DNA of 45,392 nt, taken from Nemertoderma westbladi. Lineage: Eukaryota > Xenacoelomorpha > Nemertodermatida > Nemertodermatidae. The notes beneath the pieces are model-generated. The model did not search any database, was not told the origin of the DNA, and saw only the letters and a program-made list of their open reading frames with translations. Below, in pieces: positions 20,088 to 30,205 of the stretch (the first letter of the stretch is position 1; every line of letters starts with the position of its first letter). The position numbers and the translations under genes are program-made. The stretch covers positions 1 to 45,392 of the forward strand of contig JAUCBJ010000185.1 in the NCBI GenBank assembly GCA_032718475.1, given 5' to 3'.

Positions 20088-21278
20088 ATGTCGTTCTTGA
20101 AATCAACTGCGGATGGCCGGCGGAATAGTACTGCGTCGGCTCCTCGTCGACAAAGCGCTGCTGCTGCAAACGTCCAACCGACAACAAGGAAACGGGATAA
20201 TAAGACACCGAACGCTAACCAGCCTCTGCCGACATCACGAACCGACGGCCACGAAGAGATTGAAGTATGCTGCTCCGGAGCGAACTGCAATATTTCTATG
20301 ATCTGTATCGCCCCGAATGGGACCGACTTCGGATGCGTAGATTTTTATTGCGGCGGATGCGTTGGGAACCGCCTGTCTCGCACAACGAAAGACTTGGAGC
20401 AGATTGAATCGCGTACCGATGACAAATTTCTAGAACTTCAACAACAATTTGATAGCGTTCTGCTTAAATCGAACAAGCTAGAACAAACGGTAAATGACAC
20501 CAGGCAACTTGTGAACTCCAGAATGAAGGAACTACGAGTAGAGTTCATGACCAGCGTGGAAGATATCCAAAAGAAAGTTGGTGTAATCCAAGACGAGTCG
20601 CTCTCAGTTATAGTTGACGAGGGTGAATGGACTGATGCCCCTTCCAAACGCTCTAAACGTAATGCTAAACATAGAAATGATTCAGATAACCTCGCTCTTC
20701 TAGCACATAAAGTTAAGGAAGAGGAAGATGAACAAAACCGGCGCATATGTAATATCGTTGTTAGTGGAGCCAAAGTAGAAGAAGATGATAAAAAACTTGT
20801 AATAGACATAGCTAACTCGATAAACATCGACTTGTTTCCTTCTGAAATTTCAACCAGACGTGTGGGGAAGGTAAAGGACAACGGCACTCGGCCTCTTGTA
20901 GTCACATTGCCTCAAGATAAGAGGGCTGTCCTACTTCGGAAGGCTCGTGACCTACGCCAAACTCAGTGCTACAACAATATGTACCTCTCGCCTGACTACA
21001 CCCCCGCCGAATCTAAACTACAATACCAGCTAAGGGAAGAGCGCCGGAGACTACAGACTTCCCAACCAAACAAACACTGGATTATATCACGGGGCAAAGT
21101 AATCGAAGCATCACGGCTGAACCCACATTCGGTGGAACCTACTGATAGCAACGCGCTCCCATTCGACCAGTCTACGGGCTCTGCCGCTCACGGACCTCGG
21201 ACCATCTATAGATCAGACCGCGCCGCTCAGCCAACCTTAAACCATTTATCCCTGACTCGGTGTGTTGCTATTGATTGA
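20088..21278 (+). CDS. LINE ORF1 protein: PHD-like finger, coiled coil, RRM-like domain
   Basis: A 396-residue protein that would bind LINE RNA as a chaperone. The N-terminus is basic (residues 1-55). A Cys-rich PHD-like finger spans about 58-95 (C61, C62, C67, C73, C83, C88, C91). A probable coiled coil covers about 100-215. An RRM-like fold begins at RRICNIVVSG (218) and is followed by the basic C-terminal domain (NNMYLSPDYTPAESKLQYQL, W-I-I-S-R-G-K-V), the arrangement seen in ORF1 proteins of L2/CR1 LINEs. The ATG at 20088 begins a well-formed protein. The ORF ends with TGA at 21276, and the same frame then stays open through the adjacent repeat. Confidence 0.82.
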   Translation: MSFLKSTADGRRNSTASAPRRQSAAAANVQPTTRKRDNKTPNANQPLPTSRTDGHEEIEVCCSGANCNISMICIAPNGTDFGCVDFYCGGCVGNRLSRTTKDLEQIESRTDDKFLELQQQFDSVLLKSNKLEQTVNDTRQLVNSRMKELRVEFMTSVEDIQKKVGVIQDESLSVIVDEGEWTDAPSKRSKRNAKHRNDSDNLALLAHKVKEEEDEQNRRICNIVVSGAKVEEDDKKLVIDIANSINIDLFPSEISTRRVGKVKDNGTRPLVVTLPQDKRAVLLRKARDLRQTQCYNNMYLSPDYTPAESKLQYQLREERRRLQTSQPNKHWIISRGKVIEASRLNPHSVEPTDSNALPFDQSTGSAAHGPRTIYRSDRAAQPTLNHLSLTRCVAID

Positions 21279-21289
21279 CTTGGGGCCAC

Positions 21290-22364
21290 GCCGACGCCGC
21301 CCCCGCTTGCGTTGACCGCGCCCACTCCGCCACCGGCTGCATTGACTGCGCCCATGCCGCCCCCGGTTGCATTGACCATGCCCACGCTGCCCCTGGCTGC
21401 GTTGACCGCGCCCACGCCGCCCCTGGCTGCGTTGACCGCGCCCACACCGCCCCCGGCTGCGTTGACCGCGCCCACACCGCCCCCGGCTGCGTTGACCGCG
21501 CACACGCCGCCCCCGGCTGCGTTGACCACGCCCACGCCGACCCCGGCTGCGTTGACCGCGCCCATGCTGCCCCCGGCTGCGTCGACCACGCCCTCGCCAC
21601 TCCCGGCTGCGCTGACCGCGCCCACGCTGCCCCCGGCTGCGTTGACCATGCCCACGCCGCCCCTGGCTGCGTTGACCGCACCCACGCCGCCCCCGGCTGC
21701 GTTGACCGCGCCCACGCCGCCCCCGGCTGCGTTGACTGTGCCCACGCCGACCCCAGCTGCGTTGACCGCGCCCATGCTGCCCCTGGCTGCGTTGACCGCG
21801 CCCATGCCGCCCCCGGTTGCATTGACCATGCCCACGCTGCCCCTGGCTGCGTTGACCGCGCCCACGCCGCCCCTGGCTGCGTTGACCGCGCCCACACCGC
21901 CCCCGGCTGCGTTGACCGCGCCCACACCGCCCCCGGCTGCGTTGACCGCGCACACGCCGCCCCCGGCTGCGTTGACCATGCCCACGCCGCCCCTGGCTGC
22001 GTTGACCGCACCCACGCCGCCCCCGGCTGCGTTGACCGCGCCCACGCCGCCCCCGGCTGCGTTGACTGTGCCCACGCCGACCCCAGCTGCGTTGACCGCG
22101 CCCATGCTGCCCCTGGCTGCGTCGACCACGCCCTCGCCACTCCCGGCTGCGCTGACCGCGCCCACGCCGCCCCCGGCTGCGTTGACCGCGCCCACGCCGA
22201 CCCCGGCTGCGTTGACCGCGCCCATGCTGCCCCCGGCTGCGTCAACCACGCCCTCGCCACTCCCGGCTGCGCTGACCGCGCCCACGCCGCCCCCGGCTGC
22301 GTTGACCGCGCCCACGCCGCCCCCGGCTGCGTCGACCGCGCCCACTCCGCCCCCGGCTGCTTGA
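21290..22364 (+). repeat. 30-bp minisatellite in frame between ORF1 and ORF2
   Basis: About 35 units of 30 bp, built from CCCACGCCGCCCCCGGCTGC plus GTTGACCGCG. Because 30 is a multiple of three, several frames on both strands stay open. In the frame shared by ORF1 and ORF2 each unit encodes PTPPPAALTA. Variants repeat in blocks: a series containing APMPPPVALT, MPTLPLAALT and AHTPPPAALT occurs twice about 450 bp apart, a higher-order repeat. The last unit has lost one G, which creates the TGA at 22362. Confidence 0.93.
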
Positions 22365-22466
22365 CCGCGCGCACCCCCCCCAGATGTGACTACCGCGGCC
22401 CGGGGCTGCATCGGCCGCGTCAACAGCAACATTCCTAATAAAGGACTGTCTACTAGGCTATGCTTA

Positions 22467-25364
22467 ATGAATCCAAGATCAGTCCGAAATAAAAGCGCCG
22501 AAATCGTCGAATATCTAACCACAAATAGCGTTGATGTTTGTGTTCTTACTGAAACTTGGCTGAGAACGGATGACGATGCAGTAAAGAGGCTATGTTCCCC
22601 TGATGGATACCAAATGATCGATTTTCCACGTGTAAGAAACCATGCCGGTGGAACAGGCATTATCTTACGAGGTACCTATAAAATTGAACAACTTAATGGT
22701 GGAGAGAAACGTTCATTCGAATACTCAGTTTGGCAACTTCAACAATCACAAATTCATATCTTGTTAATAATCATTTATCGCCCCCCTTACAGCACAAACC
22801 ACCCGACTACTTGTTCTATGTTCTTTGAGGATTTTCCATTGTTTATCGAATGCTACATAGCTCGACAAGAGCGTCTATTGATCCTAGGTGACTTCAACAT
22901 TCATGTGAACAATCAAACGGATACAAATTCCCTTAAGTTCATTGACCTTATAGAGTGTATGGGATTAGAACAGCATGTTCATTGGCCAACCCACGAGTCA
23001 GGTAACACATTGGATCTCATTCTCACACGGAACTGCCACGAGTTAAACATCACGGTTGACGAACCCTCCTATTTTATATCCGACCATGCAGTTGTTAGTT
23101 GCTGTATTGATATCCCAAAACCATCTGCAAACTTAACCAATGTTCAATATCGAAATATCGGAAAAATTAACTTGAACAATTTCAAACACGATATAACAAC
23201 ATCGGTACTATGTCAGCCTAGTTTCGACGATCTATCAATTGTAAATAAATCCGAACTTTATAATTTTACAATTTCGAAACTGATTGATAAACACGCCCCT
23301 TTAAAATCGAAAGCAACTAGACTACGAGATGGGAACAAGTGGTTCAGCCATGAGGCGCGCCGCCTAAAACAACAGCGTCGTAAAGCAGAAAAAAGGTGGT
23401 GTAAAACTGGTAAAATAGAAGATAAAGTTAAGTTTAAAGAAATTCGAAACATATACGCAAAAAAACTAACAACTGATCGCCAGGAATACTATCGTGGATT
23501 AATCGGCGCATGCTCAGGTGACCAAAAGAAGCTATTTAATGTAATAAAATCATTATCTAAGCAAAATCAAGTGATTAAATACCCACAACATAATAATGCT
23601 CTAGAACTTGCCAACAATTTCGCAGATTACTTCGCTTCCAAGATTAAACTCATACGTGCTGAACTGGATAACGCAGCAGCTGCAAATGACGACGGAGACG
23701 TCATTGGAAACGACCATGTAGTAATCCCAGATGACACGTCAGCATCCTTATGTAATTTTAACACTCTGTCTGCAGAAGAAGTTACGAAACTGGTCAATAC
23801 TGCACCGAATAAACAATGTCCACAGGATCCCCTACCGACGCAGTTACTGAAGTCTTGTCTACCGGCTCTCATTCGGCCTATTACTACCATGGTCAATCAA
23901 TCACTGGAGACTGGAGTGGTCCCGCCACTGTGGAAAATTGGGACAATTGCACCAATACCGAAAAAACCTTCCTCAGATCGGTCAACAAATGCAATTAAAA
24001 CTGTTAAAAACAAGAACTTTCGCCCAGTTAGTGGCATAGCTTTTATCTCAAAGATAACTGAGAGGGCAGTAATAGCTCAAGTTCAGCCACACATTGACAC
24101 CTATTACCAATTGCCAATATTTCAATCGGCGTATAGGAAACATCATAGTACCGAAACGGCCCTCATCAAAGTCCAATCCGATATTCTCCGAAACATGGAT
24201 AACAAACAAATAACTTTACTTGTGTTACTTGACCTCAGCGCCGCTTTCGATACTGTAGATCACACTCGACTGATGAACGTCCTTCGAAATCGCCTTCATA
24301 TCTGCGGCACCTGTCTCAAATGGTTCCGGTCCTTCCTATCTGGCCGAGTCCAACGAGTAGCCACGTTAGGGGCCACATCCGACGATCAGCTACTGGAATA
24401 TGGTTTCCCTCAAGGATCATGCTTATCATGCACACTTTTCCCCAACTACAGTGCTGGCCTCTTGGAGGTAATACAGCACCATTTACCATTGGCTGGCCAC
24501 GGTTTTGCTGATGACCATCAGGTCTACTGCTCCTTCCAACCATTAACATCGTCTAACGAAAGAGCAGCCATAGAGTCCATGGAAGCCTGCATCGCGGAGA
24601 TGCGCAGCTGGTTATTAAAACATCGGCTCAAGCTAAACGACGACAAGACTGAATTTATCTTGCTCGGATCGAAATCTCAATTGAGTAAGCTGTCCTCAAT
24701 CTCAATTCGCGTTGGAAACTTTGATATCGAACCGGTTAAATCGGTCAGAAACCTTGGAGCCTGGTTCGACTCCGAGATGAGAATGAATAAATTTATATCT
24801 AAAACATGCAGCGCCGCATACTACTACCTGCACAACATTCGCTCAATTCGGAAATATCTCGACACTAAGGCCGCAGAAACAATTATACATGCTCTCGTGA
24901 CTAGCCGCATAGACTACTGTAACGCCCTTCTCTATGGAGTCCCAAGCTACCAATTACAGAAACTCCAACGTGTACAAAACACAGCTGCTAGGTTGCTTAC
25001 AGGTGTACACAAATACGACCATATATCGCCGACGTTGAAATCCCTCCACTGGCTGCCTGTGCGCAAACGTGTAGAATTTAAAATACTGCTGATGACGCAC
25101 AAGGCCTTGGTCGGCCACGCTCCCAAATATATAATCGAAATGCTCCATAAAGTTAGTCGCGATCGCCTCCAAACTAGAAGTTGTAGCACAGTAAGTCTCG
25201 TCGAACCACGGTTCCAGTGCTACACTCTCGGGTGGCGGGCGTTCGAGGTATGCGCGCCCCGGCTGTGGAACAAACTACCGGCTTCGCTACGTGATATCCA
25301 GTCTACGGCATCATTCAAAGGAAAACTAAAGACTCACCTGTTCACCCACCCACCTATAAAATAG
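22467..25364 (+). CDS. LINE ORF2: APE endonuclease and reverse transcriptase
   Basis: A 965-residue protein from the first ATG (22467); the frame is open upstream to the TGA at 22362, so a longer start by another mechanism is possible. It nicks target DNA and reverse-transcribes the LINE RNA onto the nick. APE endonuclease motifs in order: NPRSVRNK, TETWL, YRPP, LGDFNIH, SDHAVV. RT: NFRPVSGIAFISKITE, HHSTETALI, motif A LLDLSAAFD (Asp codons 24231 and 24249), motif B GFPQGSCLS, motif C FADD (24504-24515). The C-terminal region has SRIDYCNALLYGVP and APRLWNKLPASLRDI, typical of CR1/L2. The residues after motif B (CTLFPNYSAGLLEVI) are unusual compared with the common LGPLLF..Y. No stop or frameshift interrupts it. 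Confidence 0.9.
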   Translation: MNPRSVRNKSAEIVEYLTTNSVDVCVLTETWLRTDDDAVKRLCSPDGYQMIDFPRVRNHAGGTGIILRGTYKIEQLNGGEKRSFEYSVWQLQQSQIHILLIIIYRPPYSTNHPTTCSMFFEDFPLFIECYIARQERLLILGDFNIHVNNQTDTNSLKFIDLIECMGLEQHVHWPTHESGNTLDLILTRNCHELNITVDEPSYFISDHAVVSCCIDIPKPSANLTNVQYRNIGKINLNNFKHDITTSVLCQPSFDDLSIVNKSELYNFTISKLIDKHAPLKSKATRLRDGNKWFSHEARRLKQQRRKAEKRWCKTGKIEDKVKFKEIRNIYAKKLTTDRQEYYRGLIGACSGDQKKLFNVIKSLSKQNQVIKYPQHNNALELANNFADYFASKIKLIRAELDNAAAANDDGDVIGNDHVVIPDDTSASLCNFNTLSAEEVTKLVNTAPNKQCPQDPLPTQLLKSCLPALIRPITTMVNQSLETGVVPPLWKIGTIAPIPKKPSSDRSTNAIKTVKNKNFRPVSGIAFISKITERAVIAQVQPHIDTYYQLPIFQSAYRKHHSTETALIKVQSDILRNMDNKQITLLVLLDLSAAFDTVDHTRLMNVLRNRLHICGTCLKWFRSFLSGRVQRVATLGATSDDQLLEYGFPQGSCLSCTLFPNYSAGLLEVIQHHLPLAGHGFADDHQVYCSFQPLTSSNERAAIESMEACIAEMRSWLLKHRLKLNDDKTEFILLGSKSQLSKLSSISIRVGNFDIEPVKSVRNLGAWFDSEMRMNKFISKTCSAAYYYLHNIRSIRKYLDTKAAETIIHALVTSRIDYCNALLYGVPSYQLQKLQRVQNTAARLLTGVHKYDHISPTLKSLHWLPVRKRVEFKILLMTHKALVGHAPKYIIEMLHKVSRDRLQTRSCSTVSLVEPRFQCYTLGWRAFEVCAPRLWNKLPASLRDIQSTASFKGKLKTHLFTHPPIK

Positions 25365-25470
25365 ACTCATTTTTAGCCGATCGTTTTTAAAAAACTTTGT
25401 TTTTACTTTTCTTAATTATGTACTCTACGCGGTTTTCTTTTTATTTAAATTGACTAACCTAACTCTGATT

Positions 25471-25504
25471 AGCGCCATAGAATACTACCGGTAATGTTGG
25501 CGCT
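25471..25504 (+). ncRNA. LINE 3' stem-loop
   Basis: AGCGCCA (25471-25477) pairs with TGGCGCT (25498-25504) across a 20-base loop, followed by ATACAAATGATTAAATATTA and short ATT repeats. L2/CR1-type LINEs carry such a 3' stem-loop plus short tandem tail, which the RT recognises. This is a structural element of the LINE RNA. Confidence 0.75.
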
Positions 25505-25545
25505 ATACAAATGATTAAATATTATTATTAAATATTATTAAATTC

Positions 25546-26369
25546 TTAATTAAAAGTTAACTATGCTGTAATTTTAATCTTTACAGCACCAATATATATA
25601 GTTTTGCGGTAGTATTGGAGAAATACAAACTTATCCACCCGTTTGAGGGGTGTCTGTCCAGCCCTTTGACGGGTGAAAGTTCCTAGCTGCAGTACCTGGT
25701 ACTTGTTAGATTCCTCGGATAGTTCCCTTTGCAGCCATAAACACAACAATGTTTTCCCATATTATTATTATTAATATTATTGGTATTAAATTATTAAAAA
25801 TAATTAATAATCCGAAAAAGCTGAAATGTAATCATTCAGTTGTCAATCCAGTCTGCCAGTATGTCAGTGTTTAAGAGTACCTGTCTGCCAGTACAGCGGT
25901 AGGCTAAAATGTAAAAGAATGAAAAACATTGACCCAGCTAGCGCAGTGGGGTGCGGATTTACAGGATTACTGCTGTGCCAGTCCTTCAGTATAGTACAGT
26001 AGTAGTCCTTGACAATATCCAATACCGGTACTGTAGTAAGCTATGCTGCAATATTCCTACTACAGTACTATCACTGTATCAGACTGTCCACTTCCACTGT
26101 TAGGTAACTTCAAACTTGGTAAAATACCGTACTCCACTACACAGCACACAGCACTACCTGGCTGCCTGACTACTCCATACTCCTATACTCCAGTACAGCA
26201 GTAGGTACTCCTGTACTCACTAGGCCTATTTGCCTATTTACAAATTGATTAGGCTCCCTACTGCACTAGGTAAATTACTTCATGATTTATTTGTGGCATT
26301 TGATTGTACGGCAGTAGTGAGTGATCATCCTAAGTTTCATTATTTCGCGTTTGTTCAGGCGATGCTAAG
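25546..26369. other. Intergenic upstream of CTDNEP1-like gene
   Basis: No ORF was seen. TTTGTTCAG at about 26351-26359 could be a 3' splice site, so an upstream 5'UTR exon is possible. Palindromic ACCGGTAC and GTACTCC words are frequent. No TATA box was assigned. Confidence 0.4.
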
Positions 26370-27110
26370 ATGTGTAATAACGTATTTGTCGGATTGATCG
26401 CCTACGTTACCGGGTTTTGGACCTACTTAGTAAATATGTTTCGCACTGGAGTACGTCAAGCGATCCAACATCAGACGGTCCGTTACGATTACTGTCCTTT
26501 GGGTGCGATATCACGCCAACGACTATCGATGGTGCGTCGTAAAACTCTGGTGCTGGATCTCGACGAAACCTTGATACACTCGCACCACGATGGCGCGATG
26601 CCTCCTATCGTTACGAACGTCCAGGAACGGCCCACCACACCGCCAGACTTTATTCTTAGGGTCACCATCGACCAACACCCCGTAAAGTTCTTCGTTCACA
26701 AACGCCCCCATGTTGATTTCTTCCTGGACATTGTAAGTCGGTGGTACGACTTGGCTATATTCACCGCTTCTATGGAGATTTACGGGACGGCAGTGGCGGA
26801 TCAATTAGACAATCAGCGTAGGATATTGTGCCGGCGTTATTACAGACAACACTGCGTCGTAGACTTCAAAAACTTCGCTGGTTACAACAAGAACTTACGA
26901 GTAATTACTAACGATTTAGCTAATATTTGTATAATAGATAATTCCCCGGTCGCATATAGGGGTTTCCCGGATAACGGAATCCCAATAAAATCTTGGTTTG
27001 CCGACCCGACTGACACTTGTCTGCTCAATCTGTTGCCATTTCTTGATGCGTTGCGGTTTTGTAATGATGTTAGGACTGTTTTGCATCGGAATATATGTGC
27101 CATTCGTTAA
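26370..27110 (+). CDS. CTDNEP1: CTD nuclear envelope phosphatase 1 (Dullard)-like, intronless
   Basis: A 246-residue HAD-family Ser/Thr phosphatase, almost the length of vertebrate CTDNEP1 (244). That enzyme, with its partner NEP1R1, sits in the nuclear envelope/ER and dephosphorylates lipin, setting phospholipid versus triglyceride synthesis. Visible here: an N-terminal hydrophobic segment ([17 protein letters not shown], residues 6-22), QTVRYD (35-40), the catalytic loop [16 protein letters not shown] with nucleophile D63 and general acid D65, [30 protein letters not shown], the distal acidic motif IIDNSP (189-193), and [13 protein letters not shown]. All key residues are kept. The middle ([20 protein letters not shown]) and the segment around 78-91 differ from vertebrate forms. 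The whole protein is in one exon, unlike the multi-exon vertebrate gene, which suggests a retrocopy or intron loss. The start is the first ATG giving a full N-terminus. Confidence 0.9.
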   Translation: MCNNVFVGLIAYVTGFWTYLVNMFRTGVRQAIQHQTVRYDYCPLGAISRQRLSMVRRKTLVLDLDETLIHSHHDGAMPPIVTNVQERPTTPPDFILRVTIDQHPVKFFVHKRPHVDFFLDIVSRWYDLAIFTASMEIYGTAVADQLDNQRRILCRRYYRQHCVVDFKNFAGYNKNLRVITNDLANICIIDNSPVAYRGFPDNGIPIKSWFADPTDTCLLNLLPFLDALRFCNDVRTVLHRNICAIR

Positions 27111-27114
27111 TAAA
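27109..27114 (+). promoter_or_regulatory. Polyadenylation signal overlapping the CTDNEP1-like stop codon
   Basis: AATAAA begins on the last two bases of the TAA stop. If used, the 3'UTR would be only about 15-30 bases. Confidence 0.45.
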
Positions 27115-27190
27115 ATATCCAACCTTTAAGTTTAATATTGATATATAATTTTATTCGACTAAATTTTATATTCAATAGTACCGTAGCCAT

Positions 27191-27280
27191 TTACTTCATG
27201 TTCATGGGTTATAAAGTAAATTCTAGCAGCGTAACCTTGACTACAAGGTAGACTGCTAGCTTGCGCCATGAAGTGAGTAA
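27191..27280. other. Imperfect long hairpin downstream of CTDNEP1-like gene
   Basis: Nested inverted pairs: TTACTTCATG (27191) with CATGAAGTGAGTAA (27267), CTAGCAG (27223) with CTGCTAG (27253), and CCTT (27235) with AAGG (27245). It could be a folded RNA or a small MITE; no conserved small RNA was recognised. Confidence 0.35.
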
Positions 27281-27607
27281 TTTTATTCGTAACTTAAAAC
27301 CTTTTACGACGAACGGAACATTTACAAACATGCGTGTTCAGGTGTTCCTGATGCAGACTTGTTGCGGTAGTAATCGGTTTGCGTACCGGTACCAGTGGTC
27401 CAAATTTTTTTACGCCCAAAACTGTAACCATGCATGTTACAGTTATTAGCGACACTTTGTGCCCGGATGGTTACAATGTCCGAAATTCCGCTACGTTTCT
27501 TATATTATGATATATGGTTATGGTTACATGGCACTTTTATTAATTATGGTTTGTGTCTGTCCAACAAAGCGTACTGTAACACAAAAAAACACAATCAAAT
27601 TGAGAGT

Positions 27608-28154
27608 GATAGAAAGTTACAGCTGTATTGGAACTGACTGATAGAAAGTTACAGCAGTATTGGAACTGACTGATAGAAAGTTACAGCAGTATTGGAACTG
27701 ACTGATAGAAAGTTACAGCAGTATTGGAACTGACTGATAGAAAGTTACAGCAGTATTGGAACTGACTGATAGAAAGTTACAGCAGTATTGGAACTGACTG
27801 ATAGAAAGTTACAGCAGTATTGGAACTGACTGATAGAAAGTTACAGCAGTATTGGAACTGACTGATAGAAGGTTACAGCAGTATTGGAACTGACTGATAG
27901 AAAGTTACAGCAGTATTGGAACTGACTGATAGAAAGTTACAGCAGTATTGGAACTGACTGATAGAAAGTTACAGCAGTATTGGAACTGACTGATAGAAAG
28001 TTACAGCAGTATTGGAACTGACTGATAGAAAGTTACAGCAGTATTGGAACTGACTGATAGAAAGTTACAGCAGTATTGGAACTGACTGATAGAAAGTTAC
28101 AGCAGTATTGGAACTGACTGATAGAAAGTTACAGCAGTATTGGAACTGACTGAT
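27608..28154 (+). repeat. 32-bp minisatellite, 17 copies
   Basis: The unit begins GATAGAAAGTTACAGCAGTA and ends TTGGAACTGACT. Copies are nearly identical: the first has AGCTG for AGCAG, and one near 27868 has GAAGG for GAAAG. There are no spacers, so it is not a CRISPR-type array. Confidence 0.97.
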
Positions 28155-29933
28155 GAAGACTGTATGGCATATAACTCACTCACATCTTCACAAACCCACT
28201 AGACTTCGTTATCAACGGCTACTGAGTGCCCCACTGTGCCCATTTCAGTGCAGGGCGCCTTGACTTGTGAACTCTGCTAATGGCTAGTTAGCAAGCTCAC
28301 CGAAAGCAAGGTGTGACTCTAAGATAGAATTGAAAGTAATACATATGGGTAGTTACCAATACAATACCACCCTACCGACACTGCTGTAGTGCCATATACA
28401 TGGCCATAGACATAAATACTGATACTACCGACATGTTAAATGTCATGTCATGCATAAATCAATACAACAACCGACAAAGTATAGTTTAAAGTTTCGAATA
28501 AAAGTATTTAGTACTTTAGTAGCATAAATACATCGGTTGTAGGACAACTTCCCGGCAGGGCCCTTATTATAAGGGCTTTTGATAGTTGCCATTCATAATT
28601 GATTAATATTTTACCCTTTTTTAGTTAATTTACATTTTTGGGCGCTATTGTATATTTGGTAGACAAACTCTGTAGAATAATTATGAATAGATTAATACAA
28701 TGATAGCGGCATGGTATTCAATGGTACTCGCAGTATTCTCATGCGTTACGATTCTGAACCATAATTCTTGTTCATATTCATGTTCGATTCCTTTTTCGCA
28801 ATTATTTACTGCGTCTGAGGTAAACCCAATAGAAATATTCCTCAACCCAGTGCAAAAATATTCTTCTGTGCTTCCGATGCTGTTTTTATTATTTGCTTAA
28901 TATCCTTCTTCCAATGTTATATGGGTTAACCCCTCCATTGTATATCAGAGTTGTAAATAACTTGATTCGGATGCTGATATTTGTCAATAGTTCGGCGTTT
29001 AGTGTAATATCGGGCTGTATATAATTCACAAATTACCAACGAAAGTATTATTAGATTCAGGTGTTGTTAACATCCAACGTATTGATATCATTATATATGA
29101 ATTAATTATATGTACCAATTTTTGACAAACCTGTTATTTTTCTTATCGATTTACCCCATGTTTCACTGCTGGTCGCTGCTGACAGATCGTCCATATATCC
29201 TAGGCGCTTGGCTGTGATTGAATTAACTTAGTGTTAATAACGTAACGGTAATATGTATACGTAATTAACATAATTAATTATTTGATTTTTCTGTAGAACA
29301 TATTATTTCTATGTTTTTCACAATATTATCGGTATTGCCAAAGTTTACTATTTGGTTTCCTCTTTTCGCTTAAATTTTCTTATGACTGCCCGACCATTAC
29401 CCTACGCATGTACCGGTATGTATATATTATACAAAATGTATAATTTACCTTGTGAATTATGCGCCACCACAACATCATGTACATGATTTGTTACTTGAGT
29501 GTATTGTCACATCAATTATGTGATGCACTTTTCCTTTCTAGTTGTATTTAAAAATACGAATTTTATATAACAATAAATAATTATTCAACAACACAGATAA
29601 TATTTTTATACACTTTTGTTGTAAATGTGTTTTATTAGAAAATTGAAGTATTATGTAACTACGAATAAGATGATGTACATAATGTAACTCTTTATACCAC
29701 ATGTAGATTGTTTTAACGGCGGGTGTGTTCCAGTACAGCAGTAGCATTGTTATGACACAGCATATGAGTTAGACCCATTCACCGGTACACCATGATGTAC
29801 TTTCATTTCACTGACAATCTGTATAAGTGTACCGGTTCAACGACGACAGGCCTACCCCACATACAGTCGGTAATGGTAGGTCTCGACTGAGTACAGGTAT
29901 CGCGGTATGTCGATTCGAAACATTATGTCAACA
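28155..29933. other. Intergenic, no gene seen
   Basis: AT-rich sequence. Open frames (for example 28700-28900 and 29538-29747) are short and unlike proteins. Confidence 0.6.
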
Positions 29934-30205
29934 TGAATTAACATGTACCGAGTTTGGTTAGATTTTGTCGAGCATTCGCTGAGTTATTAACGTTTAAAAA
30001 CACGGATTAGGAGTATAGTCAACACAGACTCGTCTTCATTACAATGAACATTTGGTTAGATTTCATCGAGGATTAGCCGAAACAAGGATCATTAGTTAAA
30101 AACAGGGATCAGCAGAACGACAGATCTAAAGATACACGATTGAGTTAGTGTTACCCGTATGCTAAGTTCGCCTACTTTCGTGGCTCGCCTCACAGTATAG
30201 ATCTA
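29934..30205 (-). repeat. Reverse copy of the GCGAGCCACGAAG dispersed repeat
   Basis: On the reverse strand: ACTGTGAGGCGAGCCACGAA, then CTGTCGTTCTGCTGATCC, then two successive copies of a GATGAAATCTAACCAAA-like module about 100 bases apart, then CTCGGTACATG. It corresponds to 14452-14690 with one module duplicated. Confidence 0.6.

Larger units (their letters stand above)
20088..25545 (+). mobile_element. Intact CR1/L2-type LINE (non-LTR retrotransposon)
   Basis: ORF1 (20088-21278), a 30-bp minisatellite (about 21290-22364), ORF2 (to 25364), then a 180-base 3' tail with a stem-loop and a terminal ATT-repeat stretch. The APE endonuclease, RT and conserved C-terminal region (SRIDYCNALLYGVP, HWLPVRKRVEFKIL) place it in the CR1/L2 group. 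All catalytic motifs are present and both ORFs are open, so it could still be active. The 5' boundary is unknown; the 3' boundary is approximate. Confidence 0.88.

Noticed and set aside
21227-22660. Large open frames on the reverse strand and other frames of the 30-bp array (up to 477 codons)
   Set aside because: They are a by-product of a repeat whose length is a multiple of three and which lacks stops; only the frame shared with ORF1 and ORF2 has a biological argument.
27608-28154. CRISPR-like array
   Set aside because: Units are contiguous without unique spacers, in a eukaryotic context; it is a minisatellite.
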